DNA of 64,000 bases from positions 992,001 to 1,056,000 of the forward strand of contig NZ_JBEXAC010000002.1 in NCBI RefSeq assembly GCF_040567655.1, written 5' to 3'. This stretch comes from Chitinophaga sp. H8 (GTDB lineage Bacteria > Bacteroidota > Bacteroidia > Chitinophagales > Chitinophagaceae). A program made the position numbers and the translations under genes. The notes beneath the pieces are model-generated. The model was given only the letters and a program-made list of their open reading frames with translations, had not been told where the DNA came from and ran no database searches. Position 1 is the stretch's first letter, and each line of letters starts with the position of its first letter. This document shows, in pieces, positions 40,018 through 49,151 of the stretch.

Positions 40018-41961
40018 CTATTTTTTAAGTGCATCTTCCAGCCCGGTAATAATATTTACCGCCTGCTGGTAGGTACCCTGCATTTTATTATTGTTATGAG
40101 CAGGCGCATACAGTGCCATTTCACAATTATCAATCAATTCAAACAGCTGGGTGGATGCTGCTTCGGGCACTTGTTTTGCCGTCAGCTTTTCCTGTATCAG
40201 TTGTTTGCTCAGGTCTGCAAAAGGGATTTTGAACTTATGGCTCAGGTATCCCCATACCGCCCTGGAAGTTTCTTCATAGAAGGCTTTGTCTTTTCCTTCT
40301 TTCAGGTACCGGGCAGCCAGTTCCAGCCGTTTCAATGCCACCTTGTTTGCATAACGGTGTTTGAGTAATGCCGCATTATTGTTTTTATAATTCTTTCTGC
40401 GGTTATAGAGCAATACGCCCAGCAATACCAGTAATGGCAGCAGTAATAATGCCAGGAACAGCGGACTTACCAGGAAATAGGCATGTTCTTTTGTCCAGTT
40501 CAGTACGCTTCTGTCAATGGGTACCAGCTCATTTCTGCCGGCGCTGAAATCTTCCTTATCTTTTTTGCGCAGTTTGCCCTGTGTCACATTGATATGGAAG
40601 GCTTCGGACCGCAGGGTTTTATAGCTGTTGGCCACAGGATCGAAGTAAGAGAATTCTACCGCCGGAATTGTTTGTTCGCCCGCTTCCAGTGGCATAAGCA
40701 CGAACTCATACTGTCGGCTGCCGGAAAGGGGGTTACTGTTTTTTTCAATATTGTCTGATACTTTAGGATCATATTTTTCAAAAACAGGGGGTACTTCTAT
40801 TTTTGGCGCGTTCAGGAGGTTTACATTTCCTTGTCCGCTGATAGTTACTTTCAGGGTCAGTGCATCATCCGTAGTAAGTTTGGTTTTGTCTATCGTAGCC
40901 GTCATGCTAAACTTACCCACCGCCCCGGTAAAGCTGGCCGGGCGGGTGTCTACCGGCAATGGTTTCACCGTTACTTTAACAGGAGCACTCTGTATTTTAT
41001 AAGGCACATCTTCATAAGATACTTCGGGCCGGTTAAAGAAGTCGTCAAAGAAAGGATCCCGGAAACCAGGGTCGTTAAAGAAGTCCTGGAACGGATCGTT
41101 GGCGCGTTTACGTTTACCATCACCGAGCACTTTTACCAGGCGCACCTGGTTGTCTACCTCTACGGGATCCAGTTCCAACGTGCCGGACTGGAGGGGGAAA
41201 AGTAATGTTTTGCGGATGGTAAACACTTTAAACAGTGCACCATTGATTCTTTCCTCGGTAGCCTGCGGAGGGTTGGGCAGTTCTATATCTTTAGCAGAAA
41301 AGCCTTTGAAAGCAGGTACTTTGGTCACGCTGGAGTTAGTAGGCAGGCGGGTATACAGTTTGTACGTAGCCGTAATCTGTTCCCCTTCATACACATTGGT
41401 TTTATCTACCTCTACTTTCAGGAATATGTTTTTGCGGAGTTTTTCGTTTACGTTTTCGCCATTTCTGAGTACACCTTCCGGCAGGTCATCCCCTGCCCCA
41501 CCGGGCTGTGATCTTTGCGGAGGAGCAGATGGCTGTGCCGTTTGGGGTTGATTGGCAGTAGCCCCCTTGGTTACCTCCATGGTTACAGGATTGGAGCGCA
41601 CAATATTGCCATTTACCCTTGCAGAAGCACCTGCAATGGTAAAATTACCCACATGTTTGGGCTGCAACACATAGATCAGGGCAATGTATTCTGAACGGCG
41701 TCCGTTAAAAATGGATTGTCCCTGCATTTGCGAAGGACCCTGTAATACCTCGAAATCTTTAAAACTAGGAGGTTGAAAGCTGGAAACGTTGGGCGCATTT
41801 TCCAGCATAAACTGAATCTGGAAGGGCTCATCCAGGGCAACAGTTGTACTGTTGACGTTGGTAGAGAAGCGAAACTCCTGCGCAGTAGCGCAAGCCACTA
41901 TGCCCAAACAAAAACACAGGGAAAAAAACCACTTCCTTATACTTATTAGTCTGACCATCAT
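40018..41961 (-). CDS. batD: BatD family protein
   Basis: About 647 residues. It has a signal peptide (WFFSLCFCLGIVACATAQ), several immunoglobulin-like domains typical of BatD (FRFSTNVNSTTVALDEPFQI; TLKVTISGQGNVNLLNAPKIE), one TM helix near residue 495 and a cytoplasmic helical tail. Bat proteins were named from aerotolerance in Bacteroides; the mechanism is unclear. A -7 box TAAATTTG at 41971-41978 (minus strand) requires a start downstream of it, so 41961 (or 41958) is used rather than 41982. It is the first gene of a two-gene unit with batE. Confidence 0.87.
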   Translation of the reverse strand: MMVRLISIRKWFFSLCFCLGIVACATAQEFRFSTNVNSTTVALDEPFQIQFMLENAPNVSSFQPPSFKDFEVLQGPSQMQGQSIFNGRRSEYIALIYVLQPKHVGNFTIAGASARVNGNIVRSNPVTMEVTKGATANQPQTAQPSAPPQRSQPGGAGDDLPEGVLRNGENVNEKLRKNIFLKVEVDKTNVYEGEQITATYKLYTRLPTNSSVTKVPAFKGFSAKDIELPNPPQATEERINGALFKVFTIRKTLLFPLQSGTLELDPVEVDNQVRLVKVLGDGKRKRANDPFQDFFNDPGFRDPFFDDFFNRPEVSYEDVPYKIQSAPVKVTVKPLPVDTRPASFTGAVGKFSMTATIDKTKLTTDDALTLKVTISGQGNVNLLNAPKIEVPPVFEKYDPKVSDNIEKNSNPLSGSRQYEFVLMPLEAGEQTIPAVEFSYFDPVANSYKTLRSEAFHINVTQGKLRKKDKEDFSAGRNELVPIDRSVLNWTKEHAYFLVSPLFLALLLLPLLVLLGVLLYNRRKNYKNNNAALLKHRYANKVALKRLELAARYLKEGKDKAFYEETSRAVWGYLSHKFKIPFADLSKQLIQEKLTAKQVPEAASTQLFELIDNCEMALYAPAHNNNKMQGTYQQAVNIITGLEDALKK

Positions 41962-41970
41962 AATGCTGCA

Positions 41971-41978
41971 CAAATTTA
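41971..41978 (-). promoter_or_regulatory. -7 box of batD
   Basis: TAAATTTG on the minus strand, 9 bp before the ATG at 41961. Confidence 0.55.
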
Positions 41979-42076
41979 CCAAAGGCTGTCCCGAAGCAGC
42001 TGAATATGCCGTTAAAAGTTAGTTAAAAAAATTATCAGATATGAATAGGGAATCATTTACTGGTAAAGGATTTGCT

Positions 42077-42784
42077 TTATTCCATATCCCCAAGCATGGG
42101 CCTTAACAGGATTTCTTCCACAACGGTTTGTGAAGCCAGCGTATAGGCAGCCCAAACTACGTTCGCCACATCTTCTGGAGGCATCATTCTGTTGGGAGGT
42201 GCTTCAAAGCCTTCCCATGAAGCGGTGAGTGTAGGTCCGGGACTCACGGCTGTCACTTTAATGTTGTGTGGTTTCAGTTCTTCCCGCAGGTTCTTGGAAA
42301 AGCCCAACAGCGCATATTTGGTGATGCTGTAAGCCCCTCCGTTGGGATAGGCCTTATGGCTGGCAGTAGAACACATATTGAAAATATGACCTTGTTTTTG
42401 CTGCATCATCATTGGCAATAACTGGCGGGTAAGGTGATAGGCGCTATACACATTTACAGCCATCATACTTTCCAGCAGTCCGTCCTCCTCCTGGTGCAGA
42501 GCGCCGGGAACGAAAATGCCTGCATTATTAACGAGCATCTCTATCGTGGGGAAAGCGGTTTTAACCTGGGACGCAAAAGACAATACCTGTTCCTTTACCC
42601 CCATATCTGCCTGTATAGCCAGTACCGTTACAGCAGGATTTTGCTGTTGGATAGCTATCCTGGCAGTTTCCAGGGCCGCCGCATTTCTGGCACAAATAGC
42701 CACGTTCCATCCCTCTCTGGCCAGTTTTTCTGCAATAGCCTTGCCTATGCCTTTACTGGCGCCTGTTACAACTGCATTCATCAT
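42077..42784 (-). CDS. Short-chain dehydrogenase/reductase
   Basis: A 235-residue classical SDR. Cofactor motif TGASKGIGKAIAEKL, NNAGI, and the catalytic Ser and Tyr-xxx-Lys in SITKYALLGFSKNL. The NADP preference is hinted by ICARN after the second strand. It resembles 3-oxoacyl-ACP reductase-like SDRs, but the substrate is unknown. It stands alone, divergent from the HAD gene. Confidence 0.88.
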   Translation of the reverse strand: MMNAVVTGASKGIGKAIAEKLAREGWNVAICARNAAALETARIAIQQQNPAVTVLAIQADMGVKEQVLSFASQVKTAFPTIEMLVNNAGIFVPGALHQEEDGLLESMMAVNVYSAYHLTRQLLPMMMQQKQGHIFNMCSTASHKAYPNGGAYSITKYALLGFSKNLREELKPHNIKVTAVSPGPTLTASWEGFEAPPNRMMPPEDVANVVWAAYTLASQTVVEEILLRPMLGDME

Positions 42785-42991
42785 TCATTCAATTGTTAAA
42801 GAGGCGGTAAAATAGGGAAAATACTCCACAGTTGACGACCTCCTGCTGGTTTGATAACAGTACTTCCCGGCTGGCAACTGTTTAAGATCCAGTATAACAG
42901 CTGGCGCGTTGCTACGGGATGTATGTTTACGTTGTCCGGGAGCCCTCCCATTACTGACAGTATGCTGGCAATACGTCCGGGAACATTTTTG

Positions 42992-42999
42992 TACCTTTG
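42992..42999 (+). promoter_or_regulatory. -7 box of the HAD nucleotidase gene
   Basis: TACCTTTG, 7 bp before the ATG at 43007. It excludes the longer in-frame start at 42851. Confidence 0.6.
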
Positions 43000-43006
43000 C
43001 ATCGTC

Positions 43007-43702
43007 ATGAAATACAAACATATTTTCTTTGACCTGGACCACACACTTTGGGATTTTGAAACAAATTCACAACATACCATCCGGGAACTATACGACAGTC
43101 ATGCTTTAGAGAGCAGAGGTATTCCTTCATATGAAGCTTTTCTGAAATCTTATGAAGTGCATAATGAACGTTTGTGGGATCGCTACCGTAAGGGGTTTAT
43201 TAATCGTAATGACCTGCGGTACAAGCGTTTTTCGCTTACTTTCCTGGACTTTAAGCTGGCAGATGAAAAGCTGAGCAAAGCGTTCAGTGAACAATTCCTG
43301 GAGTTACTGCCTACCAAAACAGCCTTATTCCCGTATACCGTTGAGGTGTTGGATTACCTGTCTGGCAAAGGATATCCTATGCACCTGATTACCAATGGAT
43401 TTGAGGCTACCCAACTACTGAAAATGAAACATGCGGGGATAGGACATTACTTTACCCATGTGATTACTTCTGAAACGGCAGGCAGCCTGAAACCATACCG
43501 GGAGATTTTTGATTATGCGATGGTAAAAGCCGGTACCAATGCCCAGGAAAGTGTAATGATCGGTGATGCACTGGAGCTGGATATTGTAGGTGCACAGACC
43601 GTAGGGATGGACCAGGTGTATTTTAATCCACAGGTACCCGCATTGGACATTACACCTACCTATACCATCAAGTGTTTAAGTGAATTGAAAACAATCTTGT
43701 AA
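43007..43702 (+). CDS. YjjG-family noncanonical pyrimidine nucleotidase (HAD)
   Basis: A 231-residue HAD hydrolase. Motif I is FFDLDHTLWDFETNS with a nucleophile Asp, motif II LITNGFE, motif III the Lys in AGSLKPYREIF, and motif IV MIGDALELDIVGAQ. The DHTLWDF signature and LDY-type cap match YjjG enzymes that dephosphorylate noncanonical pyrimidine nucleotides (house-cleaning). Convergent with the small secreted protein gene across a perfect hairpin. Confidence 0.88.
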   Translation: MKYKHIFFDLDHTLWDFETNSQHTIRELYDSHALESRGIPSYEAFLKSYEVHNERLWDRYRKGFINRNDLRYKRFSLTFLDFKLADEKLSKAFSEQFLELLPTKTALFPYTVEVLDYLSGKGYPMHLITNGFEATQLLKMKHAGIGHYFTHVITSETAGSLKPYREIFDYAMVKAGTNAQESVMIGDALELDIVGAQTVGMDQVYFNPQVPALDITPTYTIKCLSELKTIL

Positions 43703-43736
43703 CTGACAGCGGTAGCAGCAACCTGCTGCCCGGCTG

Positions 43737-43790
43737 ATATTTCCATAAAAAAAGGCGCTTTCGGAGAGGCGCCTTTTTTTATGGAAATAT
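43737..43790. terminator. Bidirectional terminator with perfect 22-bp stem
   Basis: Arms 43737-43758 and 43769-43790 are exact reverse complements with a 10-nt loop. The GC core (GGCGC) is flanked by A7/T7, so it terminates both the HAD gene and the convergent small gene. Confidence 0.9.
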
Positions 43791-43796
43791 GTTTGA

Positions 43797-44030
43797 TTAT
43801 CTGGTAGCTGGTTTAGCCGGCTCTTTTTTAACTGCTGGTTTGGCAGCAGCCATTCTTAATGCCGCCGTTTTACTAGGTTGCTGGCAACAGGATTTTCCTT
43901 TAGGGGTATCTCCTTTTACACAGTTGACAGGTGCTTTAGCAGATTTAGTGTCTTTCTTTTTAGGTTCCTGCGCAAAGGTGGTTCCTGCGATCAGGAGCAA
44001 AACGGCTGCTGTTGTTAGTCCTTTCATCAT
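43797..44030 (-). CDS. Small secreted cationic protein of unknown function
   Basis: A 77-residue protein with a signal peptide (MMKGLTTAAVLLLIAGTTFAQ). The mature peptide of about 56 residues is Lys/Ala/Pro-rich, with three Cys (VNCVKG and SCCQQ) and repeated KPA-type motifs at its C-terminus. No family is recognised. It could be a wall- or metal-associated peptide. Supported by a good start, the signal peptide and a clean terminator. Confidence 0.65.
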   Translation of the reverse strand: MMKGLTTAAVLLLIAGTTFAQEPKKKDTKSAKAPVNCVKGDTPKGKSCCQQPSKTAALRMAAAKPAVKKEPAKPATR

Positions 44031-44098
44031 CAGTAATGGTTTTATTAAGTATAAAATATCCGTACAGCTAAAGTTAATAAATTGTACCTGACGCGCGG

Positions 44099-44752
44099 TT
44101 ATATTTTTGCAATCACACTCATACCGCCTTTCACTACTTCATTAAGTTGCACAGATACAGGCGTACCGATCGGGAGGTATAAGTCTACCCGGGAGCCGAA
44201 TTTGATAAAGCCCATTTCCTCATTTTGTTTTACCTGCATGCCTGGCTTCAGATAGTTCACAATTCTGCGTGCCAGTGCACCAGCGATCTGCCGTACCAGG
44301 ATATCTGTTTTGCCGTTGCCTATTACTACGGTATAGCGCTCATTTTCTGTAGAAGACTTGGGGTGCCAGGCTACCAGGTATTTGCCTGCGTGATATTGGG
44401 ATACCTTTACTTCCCCGCTGATCGGATTACGGTTTACATGCACATTGGCCGGGCTCATAAAAATAGATACCTGTAAACGTTTATCCTTGAAATATTCCGG
44501 TTCAAAAGTTTCTTCGATTACCACAACTTTACCATCGCAGGGCGATATTACCAGTGATTCATCATATTTCATGTTACGTGCAGGAACACGGAAAAAGGAT
44601 ACGATGAACAGGAAGAAAGCCAGGGAAATGAGCTGAAGCGCGGGGGTAACTACCGGAATATAACCCACCAGGAAGCTGATTGCCCCATTAATTAAAGCCA
44701 GTACGATAAAAACCAGTGCTATTGTAGCAAATCCTTCGCGATGGATTTTCAT
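44099..44752 (-). CDS. psd: Phosphatidylserine decarboxylase proenzyme
   Basis: A 217-residue short-type Psd. Two N-terminal TM segments are followed by the catalytic domain: ESLVISPCDGKVVVIEE, the SIFMSPANVHVNRNPISG segment with the conserved His, and the self-cleavage site Gly-Ser in GFIKFGSRVDLYLP. Cleavage there makes the pyruvoyl group. It converts phosphatidylserine to phosphatidylethanolamine. The short length (about 215) is that of the Psd family widespread in Bacteroidota. It lies downstream of cdsA, which supplies CDP-diacylglycerol for the same pathway. Confidence 0.93.
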   Translation of the reverse strand: MKIHREGFATIALVFIVLALINGAISFLVGYIPVVTPALQLISLAFFLFIVSFFRVPARNMKYDESLVISPCDGKVVVIEETFEPEYFKDKRLQVSIFMSPANVHVNRNPISGEVKVSQYHAGKYLVAWHPKSSTENERYTVVIGNGKTDILVRQIAGALARRIVNYLKPGMQVKQNEEMGFIKFGSRVDLYLPIGTPVSVQLNEVVKGGMSVIAKI

Positions 44753-44903
44753 GTTGTGTTGTTTATTGATTTAGTTTGTTAGCGAATGCAAGTTAGTAAG
44801 AAATTACGTTTTTAAGCTATAGGACATTTATCATTTGCCCATGGCGGATTTACAGCCTTGGAAAGGTGGTAAGGAGGCCGGTGTACTGCTGTCCGGTACC
44901 CTC

Positions 44904-45785
44904 TTAAAGCATAAAAAACTGTACATAGATCCAGGCAAAAGGCGCAGCCAGCAGCAGGGAGTCGAAACGGTCCAGAAAGCCACCATGCCCTGGCATGATG
45001 CGTCCGGAATCCTTAACCCCTGCCATGCGTTTAAGCTTGGATTCCAGGAGATCGCCGGCGGTACCAAAGAAGGCAGCAATACCGGCCAATGCCAGCCAAT
45101 GCTGGAGGGCCAGGAGGTGTTGCCCCCAGTAATGGCCATATACACCAGCAGCAGCAATAGCGAGGATCATGCCGCCAACAGAGCCTTCTGTAGTCTTTTT
45201 AGGAGAAATAGCCGGAAAAAAGGGGGTACGGCCTATCAGCGAACCTACAATGTAGGCCATGGTATCATTGATCCAGATAAAGGCAATGAGTAATAAAGGG
45301 ATCAGCCATCCAGGTCCGGTGCCGATATTAATTGCTGTAAAATGGATGGCAGCATCATTGAGGCGGATATGCACCAGCAGGGCCAATGGCAGCGTAACGT
45401 ATACCAGGCCCAGGGCAGAATAACCTATGTTTTTAAGGGAAAACCCGGGACTGAGCAGTATTTCACCTATAGGCAGCACCAGCATGAAGATGACTGCAAT
45501 ACACCAGCCCAGATAGCCCAGGGAAAACCCACCGAAAGCAAAATGCTGGCCGGTAAAAGCCATGAACAAGGCACAGCTGCCTATCAGGATACCATACTTA
45601 TGCCAGGAAGTAATACCGGCATAATCAGGATCAATCAGGCGCATGAGTTTAAAAAACTCCTGGAGGGCAAAGAAGCTGACCAGGAAAAACAATAGAAAGA
45701 AGGTAAAAGGACTCCATAGGATACCGCCCAGCATGATAGCTACAAAAACCAGTGCCGAGGCGGTGCGGGTAAAAAAAGTCTTCAT
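44904..45785 (-). CDS. cdsA: Phosphatidate cytidylyltransferase
   Basis: A 293-residue polytopic protein with about eight TM helices and the C-terminal signature SKLKRMAGVKDSGRIMPGHGG followed by DRFDS. It makes CDP-diacylglycerol from phosphatidate and CTP. It is followed by psd across a 151-bp gap with no feature, and preceded by the DUF2007 gene. Together with psd it forms the phosphatidylethanolamine branch of phospholipid synthesis. Confidence 0.93.
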   Translation of the reverse strand: MKTFFTRTASALVFVAIMLGGILWSPFTFFLLFFLVSFFALQEFFKLMRLIDPDYAGITSWHKYGILIGSCALFMAFTGQHFAFGGFSLGYLGWCIAVIFMLVLPIGEILLSPGFSLKNIGYSALGLVYVTLPLALLVHIRLNDAAIHFTAINIGTGPGWLIPLLLIAFIWINDTMAYIVGSLIGRTPFFPAISPKKTTEGSVGGMILAIAAAGVYGHYWGQHLLALQHWLALAGIAAFFGTAGDLLESKLKRMAGVKDSGRIMPGHGGFLDRFDSLLLAAPFAWIYVQFFML

Positions 45786-45865
45786 TATGCTTAGCAGATC
45801 AGTTTATAGTTAGGTTTGCCAAACGCAAAAGTGTGTAAAATTACCCGTAGGAGCAAATGTACCTG

Positions 45866-46114
45866 TTATGCGTTCCCTGTTTCGTTGGGGTCTCCGGTAG
45901 GTAAATTGTTATGATCCTTTACCAGGGTAACAGCCATTGTTTCCTCGGACGGATGCACATATATTTCTGCCTGGCCAGGCAATGCCTGCGCCCATGGTGA
46001 GGATTGTTTGTTCACCAAAACAGGGTTCAAGCCATTGTCTATCAGCATTCCCTTTACAATTTCCGCTTCGTAGGAACGGTCACTGGAGAACACCTTTACC
46101 CAATCTTTTTCCAT
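45866..46114 (-). CDS. DUF2007-type small protein
   Basis: An 82-residue protein: DWVKVFSSDRSYEAEIVKGML followed by LIDNGLNPVLVNKQSS and a basic/acidic sheet. It matches the DUF2007 family (putative signal-transducing proteins). In Bacteroidota it often sits between a CPBP protease and cdsA, as here. Function unknown. Confidence 0.85.
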   Translation of the reverse strand: MEKDWVKVFSSDRSYEAEIVKGMLIDNGLNPVLVNKQSSPWAQALPGQAEIYVHPSEETMAVTLVKDHNNLPTGDPNETGNA

Positions 46115-46227
46115 CTTACAATAAATTTAAGGATGATCAATAGCAATACGCTTTTCCCGGAGCAGTGCGTGGTGCAAAAACTTATGACCTGTTTTACTGC
46201 ATCCGCAATCAAATTACAACATTTGCG

Positions 46228-47142
46228 CTAATCTTCCTCGGTATCAGTTGCTTCCACCTGGGGAACCGGGGTTTTCTTATATAGTGCCCACAGCAGTCCT
46301 GTAGTGATCAGGAAACTGGCTACTGCCAGATACCAGGCAATATGTTCTTCTTTGGAGGGGTCTGTTTTTACATAGCCTGCCTGAAAAAGGAACATGGCCA
46401 TTACCTGCATGCCATTATTGAAGAAATGGGCGATGATACTCAACCAGAGGTTGCCACTGATCTGGTAAATGGCACCCAGGAGGAAGCCCAGGAGAATCCG
46501 GGGCATAAATCCCAGCATATCGCCATGGATAGCGCTGAAGATAATAGCAGTAAATATGACCCCCAGCCATTTCATCCGCATCATGTCTATCATAACAGGT
46601 TGCAGCACCCCTCTGAAAAACAGTTCTTCCCCGATAGCCGGGATCAGGGCAATCAGCAGGAGGTTAATGAACAGGTCTGAAATATGGGGCATACGGAGCA
46701 TCACCCCCGTAATTTTTTCCAGTTGGGCCTGGGCATCCCGGATACTCTGGGGAAGGGGCCAGGATTGGTTCCATTCTGCCAGTGTGCCTACCATTGCGAG
46801 GGAGCAAAACATAATCAAAATGGATAATATTATGAGTATGGGAGCAGGCGCTTTATGCATTCCAACGCCCGCCAGTGGCCTGGATTGCCATAAGTAAGCA
46901 AAAATGGCGGAGGGGGCTAAATAAACTGTTAAAGTGTATAAAAATTGTGTTAATTTCAGATAGCCGATAACTTTAGGGTCTTTCTGGTTGGCGGTATTAT
47001 ACAATTCCAGGGCAGTATAACCACTGAAAGCCGGGAATACGGTATTTAAGAACAGGATATACAATAACATAAAGCCGATAAAGAAACCAACAAAGGTTAC
47101 GAACTGCAATAAGGGCGGATACTGCTTAAGATAGCCGATCAT
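46228..47142 (-). CDS. CPBP family intramembrane glutamic endopeptidase
   Basis: A 304-residue polytopic protein with about eight TM helices. The catalytic motif GEELFFRGVLQ (EExxxR) is near residue 182, FSAIHGDMLGFMPR follows with the second-motif His, and IIAHFFNNGMQV with the third. CPBP (Abi) proteases cleave within the membrane, including in prenyl-protein or bacteriocin-immunity contexts; the substrate is unknown. It probably heads the operon with DUF2007, cdsA and psd. The 240 bp upstream contain no clear TAnnTTTG box. Confidence 0.88.
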   Translation of the reverse strand: MIGYLKQYPPLLQFVTFVGFFIGFMLLYILFLNTVFPAFSGYTALELYNTANQKDPKVIGYLKLTQFLYTLTVYLAPSAIFAYLWQSRPLAGVGMHKAPAPILIILSILIMFCSLAMVGTLAEWNQSWPLPQSIRDAQAQLEKITGVMLRMPHISDLFINLLLIALIPAIGEELFFRGVLQPVMIDMMRMKWLGVIFTAIIFSAIHGDMLGFMPRILLGFLLGAIYQISGNLWLSIIAHFFNNGMQVMAMFLFQAGYVKTDPSKEEHIAWYLAVASFLITTGLLWALYKKTPVPQVEATDTEED

Positions 47143-47384
47143 AAATATTACTGTATTATTTTTGTGTAAATTTACATCGCGAAACTGAGTTGACAGCCGG
47201 CAAATTTATCGAAGTTTAGCTGGGACAGACAGAACAGCTTGATTTATTCTTATCCGGATAAGGCGGATATACGGAAATTGTAGAACTGCACTGAAGCTTA
47301 ATACAGTGGATCATAGGGCATGTAGCTATATTGGACAGTAACGGACAAACTACCAGGCTGCCATGCGATGGGCAAATTAAAAAT

Positions 47385-48452
47385 ATGGCGAAGATCGGAA
47401 ATATAGACCTGGGGAACTTCCCCTTGTTATTGGCTCCTATGGAGGACGTAAGTGACCCGCCTTTTCGTGCGGTATGCAAGGAGAATGGTGCGGACCTGAT
47501 GTATACGGAGTTTATCTCTTCGGAGGGTCTTATACGTGATGCAATTAAAAGCCGGCAGAAGCTGGACATTTTTGATTACGAGCGCCCGGTAGGGATACAG
47601 ATATTCGGAGGGGATGAGGAGCCTTTGGCGATGGCTGCCCAAATAGTGGAAGCCACCAACCCCGACCTGCTGGATATCAACTTTGGGTGCCCGGTAAAAA
47701 AGGTAGCCTGTAAAGGTGCCGGGGCAGGTATATTAAAAGATGTACCTAAGATGGTAAAGCTTACGGCAGCGGTAGTAAAAGCCACCAGGTTGCCGGTAAC
47801 GGTTAAAACCCGGCTGGGTTGGGATGATCACTCCAGGAATATTGAGGAAGTAGCAGAACGGTTGCAGGATGTTGGTATACAGGCGCTTACCATTCACGGT
47901 CGTACCCGTACGCAGATGTATAAAGGGCATGCCGACTGGACATTGATAGGTAAGGTGAAGAACAACCCCCGTATTCACATTCCCATATTCGGAAACGGGG
48001 ATATCTGTACGCCGGAGCAGGCAGTGGCAGCGCGGAACAAGTATGGCGTAGATGGTGTTATGATAGGACGGGCAGCAATAAGATACCCGTGGATCTTTAA
48101 CGAGATCAAGCATTTTATACAAACGGGTGAACATTTACCACCTCCAACTGTTTTGGAAAGAGTACGGGTTTGTAAGCAACATTTACAACATGCCATAGCC
48201 TGGAAGGGAGCGGTAGTAGGGATCCTTGAAATGAGGCGTCATTACACCAACTACCTGAAAGGCATGCCACACATTAAGGATTTCAGACAACAACTGGTAA
48301 CCTGCAAGGAACAAAGCGCAATAGAAGAGGTATTGGATACGATCGTATTACAGTATAAAGATCATATATTTGAAAGGACTTCCCTCCAAATGGCAGCACA
48401 CGATTATTTGCCGGCAGATAATGAAATGACAGGTTGTAACGTTTACGTATAA
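47385..48452 (+). CDS. dus: tRNA-dihydrouridine synthase
   Basis: A 355-residue FMN enzyme. LLAPMEDVSDPPFR is at the N-terminus, and the catalytic Cys is in NFGCPVKKVACKGAGAGIL. The FMN-binding Lys is in TVKTRLGWDD and the His in TIHGRTRTQMYKG. GNGDICTPEQA also marks the phosphate site. It belongs to the DusB-like group. The start at 47385 (MAKIGNIDLGNFP) is preferred to the TTG at 47331. It is followed 35 bp later by the NUMOD4 gene. Confidence 0.94.
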   Translation: MAKIGNIDLGNFPLLLAPMEDVSDPPFRAVCKENGADLMYTEFISSEGLIRDAIKSRQKLDIFDYERPVGIQIFGGDEEPLAMAAQIVEATNPDLLDINFGCPVKKVACKGAGAGILKDVPKMVKLTAAVVKATRLPVTVKTRLGWDDHSRNIEEVAERLQDVGIQALTIHGRTRTQMYKGHADWTLIGKVKNNPRIHIPIFGNGDICTPEQAVAARNKYGVDGVMIGRAAIRYPWIFNEIKHFIQTGEHLPPPTVLERVRVCKQHLQHAIAWKGAVVGILEMRRHYTNYLKGMPHIKDFRQQLVTCKEQSAIEEVLDTIVLQYKDHIFERTSLQMAAHDYLPADNEMTGCNVYV

Positions 48453-48487
48453 ACCCCAAAAACAAAAAATAAATAAATTGCTTTCAC

Positions 48488-49057
48488 ATGGCCACGATTA
48501 AAAATCTTAGAAATGAAGTCTGGAAAGACTTGCAGATTAAAAACAAATCTGCCCTGCGTAAAAAATATGCTGTGTCTAATATGGGGAGAGTGATCAGTTA
48601 TTATGAGGAGACAGCAGACGGTAAGTTATTATCAGGCTCTACCGTAGAAGGGTACACCGTGCTGAATGTAAAGCCGGCTGATAGTTACCAGTCACTATAT
48701 CTGCACCGTGAGGTTGCCAAGTTATTCAATAAAAAGCCGGGTCGTGCGCACAAATTTGTGATTCATCTCGACTACGATAAAAAGAACAATAAGGCCACCA
48801 ACCTTCGCTGGGCTACTAAAACAGAGATGGAAGAGCACCAGCAACATAGTCCGGCCAAACTGGCTTACAAGGAAAAGCAGCGTAACCGTGTAAAGGGGCT
48901 GAAGCTGAATATTACCAAAGTAAAAAGCATTAAACGCCTGTTGCTGAAACCTGGTAAGAAAACCATGAAGCAGATAGCGGAGCAGTTTGATATCAGTGAA
49001 ATGCAGTTATACCGTATTAAGAGCGGGGAAAACTGGAGCCACGTTACACTGGATTAG
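48488..49057 (+). CDS. NUMOD4/HNH-like protein with C-terminal helix-turn-helix
   Basis: A 189-residue protein. A NUMOD4-type start (NEVWKDLQIKNKSALRKKYAVSNMGRVISY) is followed by a degenerate HNH nuclease core (LYLHREVAKLFNKK, VIHLDYDKKNNKATNLRWAT), where one of the usual two His is missing. The C-terminal module (MKQIAEQFDISEMQLYRIKSGENW) is a DNA-binding helix-turn-helix of the kind found in homing endonucleases. No intron or intein surrounds it, so it is probably a domesticated DNA-binding protein. It follows dus in the same direction. Confidence 0.82.
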   Translation: MATIKNLRNEVWKDLQIKNKSALRKKYAVSNMGRVISYYEETADGKLLSGSTVEGYTVLNVKPADSYQSLYLHREVAKLFNKKPGRAHKFVIHLDYDKKNNKATNLRWATKTEMEEHQQHSPAKLAYKEKQRNRVKGLKLNITKVKSIKRLLLKPGKKTMKQIAEQFDISEMQLYRIKSGENWSHVTLD

Positions 49058-49106
49058 TACCTGGGTTTCCTGGATCTGAAACAAATACCCTATCAGTAGT
49101 GGAAGG

Positions 49107-49134
49107 CCAGCGTTACTTAGCGCTGGAGTAACGC
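49107..49134. other. Overlapping alternative hairpins between convergent genes
   Basis: CCAGCG/CGCTGG (49107-49112 / 49121-49126) and GCGTTACT/AGTAACGC (49110-49117 / 49127-49134) share bases, so only one can form at a time. There is no T-run. Possibly a weak terminator. Confidence 0.4.
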
Positions 49135-49151
49135 CCTGCTATCCGGGATAA

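Noticed and set aside
42851..43006. N-terminal extension of the HAD nucleotidase
   Set aside because: HAD motif I normally starts within a few residues of the N-terminus, and a perfect -7 box sits at 42992-42999 inside the extension.
44835..45293. 152-residue plus-strand frame opposite cdsA
   Set aside because: It is antisense to the CdsA signature region with no start context.
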